Numbered from the stretch's first letter, positions 20,701 through 29,917 are shown. The stretch: DNA of 64,000 nt from Borreliella californiensis (GCF_014205885.1 NZ_JACHFB010000001.1:62001-126000), one strand, 5' to 3'. The notes: generated from the sequence alone by a model not told the origin. Numbers and translations are program-made.

Positions 20701-21222
20701 AGTAATAAAGAGAGTATATTAAAGAGTACTATAGAGTCTGTTGATAAAAATTTTGATTTAATAAATGAAGTAGAAAAAAGATTTAATAACTTAAGCAAAG
20801 AGAGTGCAAAGTTTCAAGAAAATCTCAAGGATATGGAAAATGTTGTTTCAAGCCTCTTATCAAACAAAGGGTTATCAGAAGAAGTGTTGATTAATGCTCA
20901 GAATTTAAAGGCAATGCTATTAGATATTGAAAATAAGTTGAAAAATACTTTGACCATGAGAGAGAAGGTGGTGAAATCTGAGACAAGGTTGGAGAATTTA
21001 AATATTGCAGCAGAAGAGAGAATAAAAACTCTTGGGATTCTTGTCAAAACCGATTCTAAATATCAAGATAATGTTGGTCTTAATAATGAAACTGTTAGGA
21101 ATTCTGTAATAAAATTAATGAGGCAGGGATGGAGTGCTGAAGAAATTTCTAGAGCTACCAAATTATCTATTGGAGAAGTTGAGCTTATTTTAGAGCTTGG
21201 TATAAGCAATAAAGGTGATTAA
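14722..21222 (+). CDS. Giant membrane-anchored coiled-coil protein with HTH-like tail
   Basis: A single uninterrupted 2166-codon frame, one of the longest genes expected on such a chromosome. Residues about 4-21 form one membrane helix (ATILVNLFLVSIVLFVY) with a short periplasmic N-terminus; almost everything after is K/E/D/N/L/S-rich heptad sequence, hence a very long cytoplasmic coiled coil. The last 40 residues differ: VIKLMRQGWSAEEISRATKL plus SIGEVELILEL resemble the short HTH-like tail of SwrB/DUF6115-type flagellar-associated proteins. It looks like the spirochaete coiled-coil (SpiroCoCo) family, from memory. A structural, cell-shape or flagellar role is inferred. It lies 19 nt after the HAD gene. 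Confidence 0.85.
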   Translation: MIDFATILVNLFLVSIVLFVYRQYDKRSRALDKIKKFVDLTKINLEDFIEDKTKEINDLAVDMEAYQRSSIEIIKKIEEVQQKIKNKSNDFAEVEKKIAYHDSMLKDLDEMTFKVQENIQRLQVDGKIVDKLSKTLKGFNTQIDSVESNLNLVLEKFDKTNKENLESIKTASWEKFDTNIKELVFKMDTLNKEISLYEKDLANIEERKNDILVKGNEKLDLEFNDFLKKVEFNIEKYSKEIESSFNFYENKYKLIEDSIELIMESVKNKINEKEDFILNRLNEELQNKFKDIFAYVDDRSKEIKDKLEDKLILVDNEISSMSSYFKDNVYSRINSLEESMRIEMGKYEEQVDDVFDKFRFQVELNLKNIYEDYEDKINQVDNNIRERVELTLLDLNSKMESVQIGVIDLIKRLEDDSNGIYLEFKGKFGSDIEVFSESFKGDINQLKMQLESHLLDVDSNLQDKLIKLNDNLISNFEEINGRFNNNYSSLSDSINAKYKALFESLDSSSTKFEDQMESKYKSFTDKLTVEMDEFSLIYGEKFDTLSQEAANNYQEFQDLNKKLENEVGSFYNIFEKTQETLKENFNASLINIKDEIGKNIVEFKDRYYSEVNIFVTQLEESKLQYSKWQDEMDSNLKNIESQINKTNEEFLSLIQIQKDKGIELSESVFNDLSDHIQKKAIDMHGSWKDELIALNKSLLDIKISSEELLSSATLKIENLEKDVNDRMEYVLLKTGDIESLVIEKYKELKDMSYSQSDEAILGIKEFIDRQTEIIKDKSVFMLEDLNKKFDDKNNFVISKIEECDYKLKDFKIESEDILNNFKSDLNEFIESKLQIVSNIKSDNQKQIDDFLDRISKDILSRKDSINNEVDSKLSDWQSKLNEITVKIENLLSSGKVDLDLIDSEVTTKIKELKFSMESLESYYLEKIDEFRNQGAIYSDELLQDIMNHFNKETRELEENLSKKFASVLNNSEEFVKEVDSLLQDKRTDIASFQANIDITLDSLSVKFNDINKEINGKYNEVISNYRGYSENISSKLENEIMHEIENLSRRLTDRIDSLSKGMDENLQKLKESFDVSKYQVEKFELKVKDLTDDGEAKINELVKEIEQYYKSRLEEAIDYRRTIDSDIMQAKERFGEITNELKNNIESKAEFLNDLYRERFKLIENNFEERYSTFLIESEGAISKIRDEIYKTLTSNDENLRIKISEMDHNFEIVEQRSKDILDFEKELQDKIKDCYGVINSQFGEIKVSAEENIKNHFEVCIKKANTLIDEGIVKYEDEIHKRIDSLKSIESTFDSIEKNLNDKVSDCVDKIVNDFDLKYIELEERCNEGQLNLENKIDNKIKSIDNLALSQYDGLEKKYADMYDEFLERLNSYIATLSEEFKSSNKEMIFELESQLKNLKNLESDLNNVEKDVLRLKEESYQNVSSHLKLLEEDFFKDLKVRGEELKYSLENFIAAHNDKIQNLEYDLSKNLENKTELIQNFRLDIEQKMKYDKENFYLDFAKEFSSKKKDIQSEIALMETNITGKVDEFVDFINNKQSIIDSWFLNIKDDVKNWQEKSYSAIEKKINLAELGIRSFENDIFNVKIGLESFKDGFESKAEEIFSNLQNEAKKIEQSVHLDFKNIGESLNLKVLDLEKFVDFKVEKIDEKVNKKTEDILIQAEVKFLTQQKDLEDKIFELNHKLEHEFTTLSSNLDKARREMVDVISSDKESFEGQIELINKNISEFSEKISLYRNNIETSIENEYNSFSKSIKSEFGLLEDELKKNLKYSTLEIETIKNGLQEQIDKFEIEFKKNHKELLKEVDTNILELESKILNYDIQFNKFISEIKDNLVEYKSDLKAEFEDSYDKINFQFKNQIENFKKLDAELERNNSIFLEAYSLKDKLEKLWETLKNEIDLAQEYKNNFENVNKEFYNIQKETLDIIETFNELKLEQESIKSIKDDFNRFFEFYSSFDSRYKSLVESYDEIQIYKAKIKEIADEQRTILDNYERISNKESILKSTIESVDKNFDLINEVEKRFNNLSKESAKFQENLKDMENVVSSLLSNKGLSEEVLINAQNLKAMLLDIENKLKNTLTMREKVVKSETRLENLNIAAEERIKTLGILVKTDSKYQDNVGLNNETVRNSVIKLMRQGWSAEEISRATKLSIGEVELILELGISNKGD

Positions 21223-21233
21223 GGGTTATATTT

Positions 21234-22805
21234 ATGAAGGCAGATTTAAATTTAATAAAAACATTGCATCCTCTTGAGGTAAAAGTAATTGCAAACAATA
21301 AAGAAGGGGATGATATTTCTGCTTCAATTATTATTGAAAAATTAGGGTTTAATGAAGGTCAGGCAAATAAAACAGTTGAATGGTTAAATTCTAAGGGGAT
21401 TATTGAAGAGATTTATAGAAAATTAAATGTATTTTATAAAACAACAGAAAAGGGTCTTAGCGCTTTAAGAGATGGGTTTGTTGAGGAAAAAATAATAAAT
21501 CTAGTATCTCGAAAAGAAGTTTTGGCTTCAAATTTAGCCTTAGAGTTTGATATTGATGTTAAAGAAGTGAGAAAAGCTTTTGGCAATTTGTTAAAAGAGG
21601 GCATTCTTTCTCTTAATTTAAATAAACGGATTATTATAAATTGTTTAGACGGCATAGAGGCTAATTATCAAAAAATACGTGTTTTATTAGAAAGAGCAAA
21701 AAATAGTGATCTTCTTAGAGAAAGTTTGACAGCTGAAGAGCTTTTATTAATATCAAGTTTTGCTAAGAAAAAAGGAGCAGATTCTGTATTTTTTAAAATA
21801 ATAGAAAAACTTGATTTAAAGTTTAGATTATCAAGTTTTGGATTGGAAGTTAAAAATTTTTTAATGAAAAGTAAATTGATTGGGGATGAGCTTACTAAGC
21901 TTACTCCTGAAATTTTAAAAAATAAAACATATGAGAATAAAAAATTTAGAGCTTACAATATTCATATTCCATCAGCTAAAACTTTTATTGGGCGTGCCAA
22001 TTCTTATTTAGATTATATTTCTAAAATTAAAGACAAATTAGTAGGTCTTGGTTTTCAAGAGTTTGATGGGCCTTTAGTAGAAACAGAATTTTTTAACAAC
22101 GATGCTCTTTTTATGCCTCAATTTCATCCTTCTCGTGATATTAAGGATGTTTATTACATCTCAGATCCTAGCATGCAAGAATCTTTACCCGAACCTTATT
22201 TTTCTAATGTAAAATTAGCCCATGAAACAGGATACGCAACAGGTTCAAGGGGCTGGAGATATAGTTTTAGCGAAGATCTTTCTAAGAGATTGGTTTTAAG
22301 AACCCATGGTACTGTTCTTTCTGCAAAACAATTAATTAATGCCAAGAGCCCAAGCAGATATTTTGGAGTTATTAGATGTTTTAGATATGATCAGGTAGAT
22401 GCAACTCACGGAGTAGATTTTTATCAAACTGAGGGGATTGTTATTGAAGATGGTGTTAGCATTAAAACTTTGCTGGGTCTTCTTGAAATTTTTGCCAAAG
22501 AATTTGCAGGTGCTACGGAAGTTAAATATGTTCCTGCATATTTTCCCTTTACGGAACCTTCGATTGAAATACATGTAAAACATCCTGTTCTTGGCTGGTT
22601 TGAACTTGGAGGAAGCGGAATTTTTAGGCCGGAAGTTACAAGGCCTTTGGGCATTGATCTACCTGTTATTGCTTGGGGGATTGGAATAGATAGAATGGCT
22701 TTAATGCACTTAGGCCTAAATGATTTGAGAGATCTATTTACTTATGATATTGGTGATGTTATTTTAAGACGAGGAAAGATAGATGCCAAAGGTAGAAATT
22801 TATAA
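21234..22805 (+). CDS. pheS: Phenylalanine-tRNA ligase alpha subunit, archaeal/eukaryal type
   Basis: PheS carries the class II catalytic core that activates Phe and charges tRNA-Phe. At 523 residues it is much longer than bacterial PheS (about 330-350) and starts with winged-helix repeats (VKVIANNKEGDDISASIIIE), the layout of archaeal and eukaryal alpha subunits. Catalytic motifs: FRCFRYDQVDATHGVDFYQT (motif 2, quoted from the third residue of its strand), FTEPSIEIHV and GIGIDRMAL (motif 3). It starts 12 nt after the giant gene and overlaps pheT by 23 nt. Confidence 0.94.
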   Translation: MKADLNLIKTLHPLEVKVIANNKEGDDISASIIIEKLGFNEGQANKTVEWLNSKGIIEEIYRKLNVFYKTTEKGLSALRDGFVEEKIINLVSRKEVLASNLALEFDIDVKEVRKAFGNLLKEGILSLNLNKRIIINCLDGIEANYQKIRVLLERAKNSDLLRESLTAEELLLISSFAKKKGADSVFFKIIEKLDLKFRLSSFGLEVKNFLMKSKLIGDELTKLTPEILKNKTYENKKFRAYNIHIPSAKTFIGRANSYLDYISKIKDKLVGLGFQEFDGPLVETEFFNNDALFMPQFHPSRDIKDVYYISDPSMQESLPEPYFSNVKLAHETGYATGSRGWRYSFSEDLSKRLVLRTHGTVLSAKQLINAKSPSRYFGVIRCFRYDQVDATHGVDFYQTEGIVIEDGVSIKTLLGLLEIFAKEFAGATEVKYVPAYFPFTEPSIEIHVKHPVLGWFELGGSGIFRPEVTRPLGIDLPVIAWGIGIDRMALMHLGLNDLRDLFTYDIGDVILRRGKIDAKGRNL

Positions 22806-24483
22806 AAATCTTTTTTTAGATAAAATAGGAAAAAATTTTACAAATTTAGAGATTTCGGAATTACTTGAACCATTTAAAGCGGAATTTGATGAGTTTGATG
22901 AAAATTCAGGAAAAATCAAAATAGAATTTAATGATACAAATAGACCAGATTTGTGGTCTTATTTAGGACTTGCTCGTCAGATAAAAACGTATTTTTTTGG
23001 AGAAATGCCCTATTATGATTTTTTTTCAAAAAGGGGAAACTTTAAAAAATTTTATGGTGAAATTTTGGTGGATGGCAAAATGTCTCAAATCAGACCTTTT
23101 ATTTTTGGATTTTTAGCAAAAGGATTGATTATTGATGATAGAATGCTTGAGACACTAATTCAATTTCAAGAAAAACTTTGTCAAAATTATGGACAAAAGA
23201 GAAAAAGAATTGCAATGGGGATGTATAATTCTAATTTTATTAAATTTCCAATAAGTTATGTCGCTGCATCTCCTAATCACAAGTTTGTTCCCTTGGGAAT
23301 GGATTTTGAGCTTTCTCTTTTAGAAATAAATGAAAAGCATCCCAAAGGATTGGAATATTCACATATTATTAAAAATTTTGATAAGTATCCGTTATTATTA
23401 GATAATAATAATAATGTAGTCTCTTATCCCCCAATAATTAATTCTAACAATATTGGATCTTTAAAGGTTGGTGATACTGATTTATTTGTTGAGGTTACGG
23501 GTATTGATTTTGAATCAACTTTGTTAGCGTTATCTATAGCAGCCTGTGATTTTTATGATATGGGTTTTGAAATTTTGCCTGTAAAAACTGTGTTTAGAGA
23601 GCCTTCTGGTTTGGATTTTAAAGAATTAGTATGTCCTTATTATTTTCAAGAAGAAGTGGAGTTTAATGTTAAAAATATTAATAGATTGCTTGGAAGCAAT
23701 TTAACATTAGAGCGCATTTGCCTTAGTTTAAAAAAAATGGGAGTAAATTCTTATTCTAGAGATTTGAAAAACTATATTATTCCACCTTTTTATAGAAACG
23801 ATTTTCTTCATGAGGTTGATGTAATTGAAGATGTAATGATAGGGGAAGGTCTTTTAAGTTTTCATCCAGAGCTTCCTAAGGCTTTTGCAGTGGGAAGGCT
23901 TAGCCGATTAGAAGAGTTTTCAAGGAATATTAGAAATTTAATGGTGGGTATGGGATTTCAAGAGATGATTTATAATTATATGGGCTCTAAGAAAGATTTT
24001 ATTGATAGAATGAATATTAATGATCAAAATTTTTTAAAAGTATCTAATCCAATCACAGAAAATTATGAATATGTTAGAGCATCAATAATTCCTAATTTAT
24101 TAAAATCAGAAAGCGTTAGTTCTAATTTTCCTTATCCACATAAAATTTTTGAAGTTGGCAAGGTAGCTTTAAAGAATTTGGATACTATTGAAGGAACAAG
24201 TACTTTTACCAATTTAGCTTTTTTAATGTCTGGCAAGGAAATTTCTTTTAATGAGATTAACTCAATTGTTGCAACGCTTTTTTATTATTTAAATATTGAG
24301 ATTAATTTAATAGAATCAAAAACCACTTTTTATATTAATGGTAGGGGAGCAGATATTTTGATTGGAGGCTTTAATATAGGTAGTTTTGGCGAAATTTCAC
24401 CTTATGTATTAAATAATTTTGGTATTTTTATTCCATGTTCTGTTTTTGAGGTTAATGTTAGTAAACTTATGAATTGGTCTTAA
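22783..24483 (+). CDS. pheT: Phenylalanine-tRNA ligase beta subunit, archaeal/eukaryal type
   Basis: PheT partners PheS in an alpha2-beta2 enzyme and carries editing and structural modules. The 566-residue size and order (B1-like start, RPDLWSYLGLARQIK, the B3/4 region, a B5 part with NVKNINRLLGSNLTLERI and a degenerate class II domain with EDVMIGEGLL and MGFQEMIYNYMGS) match the archaeal form; bacterial PheT is about 800 residues with an EMAP/B2 insertion and FDX-ACB tail, both missing. It starts inside the end of pheS (23-nt overlap). Confidence 0.93.
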   Translation: MPKVEIYKNLFLDKIGKNFTNLEISELLEPFKAEFDEFDENSGKIKIEFNDTNRPDLWSYLGLARQIKTYFFGEMPYYDFFSKRGNFKKFYGEILVDGKMSQIRPFIFGFLAKGLIIDDRMLETLIQFQEKLCQNYGQKRKRIAMGMYNSNFIKFPISYVAASPNHKFVPLGMDFELSLLEINEKHPKGLEYSHIIKNFDKYPLLLDNNNNVVSYPPIINSNNIGSLKVGDTDLFVEVTGIDFESTLLALSIAACDFYDMGFEILPVKTVFREPSGLDFKELVCPYYFQEEVEFNVKNINRLLGSNLTLERICLSLKKMGVNSYSRDLKNYIIPPFYRNDFLHEVDVIEDVMIGEGLLSFHPELPKAFAVGRLSRLEEFSRNIRNLMVGMGFQEMIYNYMGSKKDFIDRMNINDQNFLKVSNPITENYEYVRASIIPNLLKSESVSSNFPYPHKIFEVGKVALKNLDTIEGTSTFTNLAFLMSGKEISFNEINSIVATLFYYLNIEINLIESKTTFYINGRGADILIGGFNIGSFGEISPYVLNNFGIFIPCSVFEVNVSKLMNWS

Positions 24484-24486
24484 GTA

Positions 24487-24515
24487 TTGAATATTAGTTT
24501 TAGCAACGTTAAGAT
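24487..24515 (+). promoter_or_regulatory. Possible promoter of trxB
   Basis: TTGAAT (24487-24492), 17 bp, TAAGAT (24510-24515) lie in the 70-nt gap after pheT and about 38 nt before the trxB ATG. Spacing is ideal but both hexamers differ from consensus, and read-through from pheT is equally possible. Confidence 0.35.
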
Positions 24516-24553
24516 TAATATTCAAATTTTTAAGAGAGGCTTGAAGTTTAGAT

Positions 24554-25534
24554 ATGTTAAAATTTGAAACTATTGATATAAATCTGCCCAAAAAGGAAAA
24601 TTTATCTCAAAAAGAGGTAGAATTTGTTGAAGATGTAATAATTGTAGGATCTGGCCCGGCTGGACTAACAGCTGGGATTTATTCTGTTATGAGCAATTAT
24701 AAGACTGCTATTTTAGAAGGCCCTGAACCTGGAGGACAGCTTACTACAACCACAGAAGTTTATAATTATCCTGGCTTTAAAAATGGAATAAGTGGTAGAG
24801 ATTTGATGTCAAATATGAGAGAGCAAGCAGTAAATCTTGGAGCTAAAGCTTTTCTAGAAACTGTTTTTTCTATAAAAAGGGAGAATAATATTTTCTATCT
24901 TTATACAGAAAATTATATTTATAAAAGTAAAGCTGTTATTATTGCCGTGGGATCAAAACCCAAAAAACTTGAAACTCTTAAAAATTCGGGGTTATTTTGG
25001 AATAAGGGTATTTCGGTTTGTGCAATTTGTGATGGGCATCTTTTTAAAGGGAAAAGGGTTGCAGTAATTGGTGGAGGTAACACTGCTCTCTCAGAATCAA
25101 TTTATTTAAGCAAATTGGTGGACAAGGTTTATCTTATTGTAAGAAAAGATAATCTTAGAGCTATTGCTATGTTAAGAGATAGTGTTGCTAAGTTGCCTAA
25201 TATTGAAATTTTATATAATTCAGAAGCCATAGAAGTAGATGGTAAATCTTCTGTTTCTTCGGTTAAGATTTTTAATAAAAAAAATAATGTTTTTTATGAA
25301 TTAGAAGTGAGTGCTGTATTTATGGCTGTTGGTTATAAGCCAAATACAGAATTTTTAAAGGGATTTTTAAATTTGGATGAAGAAGGATTTATTGTCACTA
25401 AAGATGTTGTTAAAACAAGTGTTGATGGTGTTTTTTCATGTGGAGATGTTAGTAATAAAGTTTATGCTCAAGCAATTACTGCTGCTGCTGAGGGGTTTAT
25501 TGCATCTGTTGAGTTAGGAAATTTTTTAAAATAG
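24554..25534 (+). CDS. trxB: Thioredoxin reductase
   Basis: TrxB passes electrons from NADPH through FAD to thioredoxin. The 326-residue protein has the FAD dinucleotide fold (VGSGPAGLTAGIYS), the redox pair C156-AI-C159 followed by DGHLF, the NADPH fold GGGNTALSESIYLS and the C-terminal FAD motif FSCGDVSNKVYAQ. About 28 residues precede the FAD fold, somewhat longer than usual. The nearest SD-like AGAGAGG lies about 15 nt before ATG 24554. Borrelia lacks most oxidative defences, so this is probably its main thiol-reducing system (inference). Confidence 0.94.
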   Translation: MLKFETIDINLPKKENLSQKEVEFVEDVIIVGSGPAGLTAGIYSVMSNYKTAILEGPEPGGQLTTTTEVYNYPGFKNGISGRDLMSNMREQAVNLGAKAFLETVFSIKRENNIFYLYTENYIYKSKAVIIAVGSKPKKLETLKNSGLFWNKGISVCAICDGHLFKGKRVAVIGGGNTALSESIYLSKLVDKVYLIVRKDNLRAIAMLRDSVAKLPNIEILYNSEAIEVDGKSSVSSVKIFNKKNNVFYELEVSAVFMAVGYKPNTEFLKGFLNLDEEGFIVTKDVVKTSVDGVFSCGDVSNKVYAQAITAAAEGFIASVELGNFLK

Positions 25535-25589
25535 GTTTTATTAAAATGTTTTTGTTTTTTTAAATGAAGTTTTTATTTAATTTAATGCT

Positions 25590-26330
25590 TTAGAGTAGAT
25601 TTGATTGCCTTTTGATTTCAAAGATTAAAATTCCTGTAGATACAGAAACATTAAGTGAGTCTATTTTTCCGCTAGTTGGGATCCTTATTAAAAAATCAGA
25701 ATTTTCTTTTATTAGCCTGTGTACACCTTTCCCTTCATTTCCTAAAATAAGTGCAATTTTTTTGTCGCTTATTTTGATTTTGTTTATATCTTGTCCTTTT
25801 ATATCACTAGTGTATATCCAAAAGCCATGATTTTTTAAAAGATTTATTGTGTTGTTTATATTTGTCACTGTTAATTTTTTTACATATTGACTTGCACCAG
25901 AGCTAGTGCGCAAAACTGTATAATTGTCTTTTGCACTACGTTTTTGAGTAGTAATTACAAGATCTATATTAAACTGTTCTGCTGTTCTAAGGATTGCTCC
26001 AAAGTTTTGGGGATCTTCTATTTCGTCTAGAAGTAAAATGAAAGCATTTTCTTTTTTTTTAAATGTTTCTAGCAAGTTTTCAAAATCTTTGGTTTGTGTT
26101 TTTGCATTTTTATTTTTTTCAAGTTTTAATTTTAATGCAAATCCTCTGTGGTCTTTATTTTTAAGAATTTTGTTAAGTTCATTTGGACTTATTCTTATTA
26201 TTTTTATATTTTGCGTTTTAGCCAGCTTTTCAATTTCTATAGTTTTTGAACTTTTTTTTGATATATAAAGTTCAAATCCTTTATTATTTTTAATGCTTTC
26301 AATTATTGAATTGGCATGAGTTATATACAT
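25590..26330 (-). CDS. rlmB: 23S rRNA 2'-O-ribose methyltransferase (RlmB/TrmH family)
   Basis: SpoU/TrmH-type knotted methyltransferase; RlmB modifies G2251 in the P-loop of 23S rRNA. The three family motifs are present: DEIEDPQNFGAILRTAEQF, LILGNEGKGV and IPTSGKIDSLNVSVSTGI. The N-terminal part ([16 protein letters not shown]) matches the L30e-like substrate-binding domain of RlmB. The 246-residue length is normal. The start overlaps the dnaJ stop by 1 nt, so this is the last gene of the grpE-dnaK-dnaJ transcript. The exact target nucleotide is inferred from the family. Confidence 0.86.
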   Translation of the reverse strand: MYITHANSIIESIKNNKGFELYISKKSSKTIEIEKLAKTQNIKIIRISPNELNKILKNKDHRGFALKLKLEKNKNAKTQTKDFENLLETFKKKENAFILLLDEIEDPQNFGAILRTAEQFNIDLVITTQKRSAKDNYTVLRTSSGASQYVKKLTVTNINNTINLLKNHGFWIYTSDIKGQDINKIKISDKKIALILGNEGKGVHRLIKENSDFLIRIPTSGKIDSLNVSVSTGILIFEIKRQSNLL

Positions 26331-27424
26331 TATACTTTAAGTAAATTTATTTCATCACCATCTTTTAATTCTTTGCTCAAATTTTCAAAAAGTTTAATAG
26401 CAGTAGAATTTAAATTTTTAGGTGTTTTTATTTTAGTGATTAATATTAAATTTCCAAATTTTTCGGTTTGAAGAATTGGCATTCCTGCGTTTTTAATTAA
26501 AATTTGTTCTTCATTATCTATTCCTTTTGGAATTTGTATTTTAATCTCTTTTGAAGAGATTGTTTTTATTTTTACTTCTTTTCCAAGGGCTGCTTGAGTG
26601 AAGCTTATTGGAAGCATTGCATAGAGATCTTTGCCATTTCTTTTAAATATTTTATGAGATCTTATCAATATTTTTACATAAAGATCACCGTATTCTTGAT
26701 TGTCTGGATTAACATTTCCCTTGCCTTTCATTTTTATTTGTTGGTTATTATCAATGCCTGGGGGAATGTTTAATTGAATGGTTTCTTGCTTTGTAAGGCT
26801 TCCTTTTCCTTTACAAGATTTACAAGGGTTTGATATTATTTTGCCCTCACCATAACATTTAGAACATGTTGTTGTAACCCTGAAAAATCCTCCGCCTTGT
26901 ACCACTCTTCCACTGCCGTTGCACATATTACATATTGAAGGACTTGTACCTTTTTCAGATTTTTTCCCTAAACAAGAATCGCAAAGCATTTGTCTTGTTA
27001 TGTTTATATTATTTTTGTACCCAAAGTATGCATTTTCAAGAGATATTTCTATGTTATATCCCAAGTCTTCACCTTTTGCATGTTTTCTATTTTTTTCTTG
27101 TCCTTTGTTGCCAGTGAAAAATGAATCAAAAATATCGCCAAAATCTTCAAAGATGTCTGAAAATCCACTAAATCCGCCTGAAAATCCTTCAAATCCTCCT
27201 CCTTCAAAAGCGGAATGTCCAAATCTGTCGTATTTAGCTTTTTTATTGTCATCTATTAAAACTTCGTAAGCTTGAGTAGCTTCTTTAAAGATAGAGGCGG
27301 CCTCTTCATTCCCTTGATTTCTGTCTGGGTGATATTTAATTGCTATTTTTCTATAGGCTTTTTTAATCTCATCTTTTGAGGCTCCTTTTGAGAGCCCCAA
27401 AATTTCATAATAATCTTTTTTCAC
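26330..27424 (-). CDS. dnaJ: Chaperone protein DnaJ
   Basis: DnaJ stimulates the DnaK ATPase and presents unfolded clients. J domain with HPD at residues 32-34; a Gly/Phe-rich linker ([20 protein letters not shown]); four zinc repeats [24 protein letters not shown] and CKSCKGKG (the first lacks the usual final Gly-x-Gly); and two C-terminal beta domains. 364 residues is normal. The start is GTG at 27424, overlapping the dnaK stop by 1 nt (TAGTG), so it is translationally coupled. Confidence 0.96.
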   Translation of the reverse strand: MKKDYYEILGLSKGASKDEIKKAYRKIAIKYHPDRNQGNEEAASIFKEATQAYEVLIDDNKKAKYDRFGHSAFEGGGFEGFSGGFSGFSDIFEDFGDIFDSFFTGNKGQEKNRKHAKGEDLGYNIEISLENAYFGYKNNINITRQMLCDSCLGKKSEKGTSPSICNMCNGSGRVVQGGGFFRVTTTCSKCYGEGKIISNPCKSCKGKGSLTKQETIQLNIPPGIDNNQQIKMKGKGNVNPDNQEYGDLYVKILIRSHKIFKRNGKDLYAMLPISFTQAALGKEVKIKTISSKEIKIQIPKGIDNEEQILIKNAGMPILQTEKFGNLILITKIKTPKNLNSTAIKLFENLSKELKDGDEINLLKV

Positions 27425-29331
27425 TATTTTTTATCCTCATCAACAACCTCATAATCAGCTTCTTTGCCTTCTTCGCTTGTATTGCTTTGGGGACCATTTT
27501 CTTGTTGGCTGCTTGCATTTTGCTGGGCAGAATCTTTATACATCATCTCAGCTATTTTGTAAGAAGCTTTTTGAAGTTCTTCTGTTCTAGATTTTATAAG
27601 TGAAATGTCTTCTTTTTCAAGACTTTCTTTTAATTCTTTTATTTTGCTTTCAATAGCTTCTTTGTCTTCGCTTGAAATTTTTTCAGAATATTCTTTTAGT
27701 GATTTTTCTGTTTGATAAATTAAAGAATTAGCTGTATTTTTTGATTCAATATTTTCTTTTAATTTTTTATCTTCTTCTGCATGAGCTTCTGCATCTTTTA
27801 CCATTCGATCTATTTCTGATTCAGAGAGCCCTGATGATGATTCAATTCTAATTTTTTGTTCTTTGCCTGTTCCCATATCTTTTGCAGACACATGAACTAT
27901 TCCATTAGCATCAATGTCAAAGCTAACTTCAATTTGAGGCACTCCTCTTGGCGCTGCTGGTATTCCATCAAGTATAAAATTACCTAGTATTCTATTTTGT
28001 GCTGCCATTTCACGCTCACCTTGAAGGACTTTAATATCAACAGAGGTTTGATTGTCTGCAGCTGTTGAGAATACTTGACTTTTTTTTGTAGGAATTGTAG
28101 TGTTTCGTTCAATAAGTTTAGTCATAACACCGCCTAGTGTTTCTATTCCTAGTGATAGTGGAGTAACGTCAAGAAGTACCATGTCTTTAGTTTCTCCTGT
28201 TAAAATACCACCCTGAATAGCAGCTCCAATTGCTACGGCTTCATCTGGATTTACTCCTTTGTTAGGATCTTGTCCAAATATATCTTTTACAATTTTTTGA
28301 ATAGCAGGAATTCTTGTTGATCCACCTACAAGTATTACTTCATTGATATCAGAAGCTTTAAGACCTGCATCTTTAATAGCCTTAAGGCATGGTTCTTTTG
28401 TTTTTTGAACCAAATGGTCTACCATTTGCTCGAATTTTGCTCTTGTTAGAGTATGTTGTAAGTGTTTTGGACCATTTGCATCTGCTGTAATAAATGGAAG
28501 ATTTATTGAAGCTTCTTGAGCGCCTGAGAGTTCTATTTTGGCTTTTTCGGCTGCCTCTTTGAGCCTTTGAAGAGCCATTTTGTCGTTTGATAAATCAATG
28601 GCGCTTTCTTTTTTGAATTCTGAAATTAAATGCTTTATTATCTCATCGTCAAAATTGTCACCACCAAGATGTGTGTCTCCGTTGGTTGATTTTACTTCAA
28701 AAACACCATCTCCAAGCTCCAATATTGAAATGTCAAATGTTCCTCCACCAAGATCATAAACAGCAACAATCTCTTCGTGTTTTTTTTCAATTCCATAAGC
28801 AAGAGCAGCAGCAGTTGGCTCGTTAACAATTCTTTTTACTTCAAGACCTGCTATTTTACCGGCATCTTTTGTGGCTTGTCTTTGAGCATCATTAAAGTAA
28901 GCAGGAACTGTAATTACAGCCTCTGTAACTTTTTCACCTAAGTACGCCTCTGCTGTTTCTTTCATTTTTGTAAGAGTTGCTGCTGAAATCTCAGGCGGTG
29001 ACATTTGCTTTTTTATATTGGAAATGTTTACTCGTGCATCGCCATTTAATCCTTTTTCTATTTTATAAGGAACCATTTTTATTTCGCTTGCAACCTCTTC
29101 AAATCTTCTTCCCATAAATCTTTTGATAGAATAAATTGTGTTTTCAGGGTTTGTAACCATTTGGTTTTTTGCGACTTGTCCCACAAGTCTTTCGCCTTTA
29201 TTTGTGTAAGCAACAATAGATGGAGTAGTTCTTCCTCCTTCTGAGTTTTGTATTACAACTGGTTTTCCATGCTCCATTATAGCTACGCATGAGTTTGTTG
29301 TTCCTAGGTCAATACCTATTATTTTGCCCAT
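27424..29331 (-). CDS. dnaK: Chaperone protein DnaK (Hsp70)
   Basis: Hsp70 ATPase chaperone of 635 residues. Signatures: [15 protein letters not shown] at the start, [25 protein letters not shown] in the nucleotide domain, [20 protein letters not shown] at the substrate-domain linker, and an acidic C-terminus ending [17 protein letters not shown] stands ahead of the ATG. It is the middle gene of grpE-dnaK-dnaJ; no CIRCE inverted repeat is seen ahead of the operon. Confidence 0.97.
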   Translation of the reverse strand: MGKIIGIDLGTTNSCVAIMEHGKPVVIQNSEGGRTTPSIVAYTNKGERLVGQVAKNQMVTNPENTIYSIKRFMGRRFEEVASEIKMVPYKIEKGLNGDARVNISNIKKQMSPPEISAATLTKMKETAEAYLGEKVTEAVITVPAYFNDAQRQATKDAGKIAGLEVKRIVNEPTAAALAYGIEKKHEEIVAVYDLGGGTFDISILELGDGVFEVKSTNGDTHLGGDNFDDEIIKHLISEFKKESAIDLSNDKMALQRLKEAAEKAKIELSGAQEASINLPFITADANGPKHLQHTLTRAKFEQMVDHLVQKTKEPCLKAIKDAGLKASDINEVILVGGSTRIPAIQKIVKDIFGQDPNKGVNPDEAVAIGAAIQGGILTGETKDMVLLDVTPLSLGIETLGGVMTKLIERNTTIPTKKSQVFSTAADNQTSVDIKVLQGEREMAAQNRILGNFILDGIPAAPRGVPQIEVSFDIDANGIVHVSAKDMGTGKEQKIRIESSSGLSESEIDRMVKDAEAHAEEDKKLKENIESKNTANSLIYQTEKSLKEYSEKISSEDKEAIESKIKELKESLEKEDISLIKSRTEELQKASYKIAEMMYKDSAQQNASSQQENGPQSNTSEEGKEADYEVVDEDKK

Positions 29332-29353
29332 ATTATAAACCTCCTTTTTCTAA

Positions 29354-29917
29354 TTAATTTTTACTTTGAGCAACTTTAACTTTTGCTGTTCTTAATATTC
29401 TGTCATTGTAGCAATATCCTTTTTGGTATACTTCTACTATTTCTGGATTTTTAAGACCTTCTTTCTCTTCAATGCTTATTGCTTCATGACGACTTGGATC
29501 AAAATTTTCGCCATTTTCTCCAAATTTTTTTAAATTATATTTTTTATCAAAGATTGACAGTATTTCATTTTCAATCATACTGATTCCTGTTAATAAGTTA
29601 TCAAAATCTTTGGATTTTTTTGAAGAGTTAATAGCTCGTTCTAAGTTATCAAGAAAATTGACGACATCTTTCATTATGGTTTCATTTGCAAATTTAACAA
29701 AATTATCTTTTTCTTTTTCTAATCTTTTTCTGAAGTTTTCAAATTCTGCTTGTTTTCTTAAATATAAATCTTTAAGATTGGAGATTTCATTTTCAAGTTC
29801 AGTAATTTTTTTATCAGAATTTACTAAATTTAAGTTTTCTTTTTTTTGAGATTTTGTATTTTTGTTGTCTTGTTTATTGGTTTTTTCAGATTCGCTTTTA
29901 GTTTCTTTTTTTTCCAT
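29354..29917 (-). CDS. grpE: Nucleotide exchange factor GrpE
   Basis: GrpE releases ADP from DnaK. The 187-residue product has a charged low-complexity N-terminus, a long coiled-coil helix ([20 protein letters not shown], then [11 protein letters not shown]) and a C-terminal beta domain with [13 protein letters not shown] and [20 protein letters not shown], which is the GrpE signature. A perfect AAAGGAGG stands ahead of the ATG. First gene of the chaperone operon. Confidence 0.95.
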   Translation of the reverse strand: MEKKETKSESEKTNKQDNKNTKSQKKENLNLVNSDKKITELENEISNLKDLYLRKQAEFENFRKRLEKEKDNFVKFANETIMKDVVNFLDNLERAINSSKKSKDFDNLLTGISMIENEILSIFDKKYNLKKFGENGENFDPSRHEAISIEEKEGLKNPEIVEVYQKGYCYNDRILRTAKVKVAQSKN

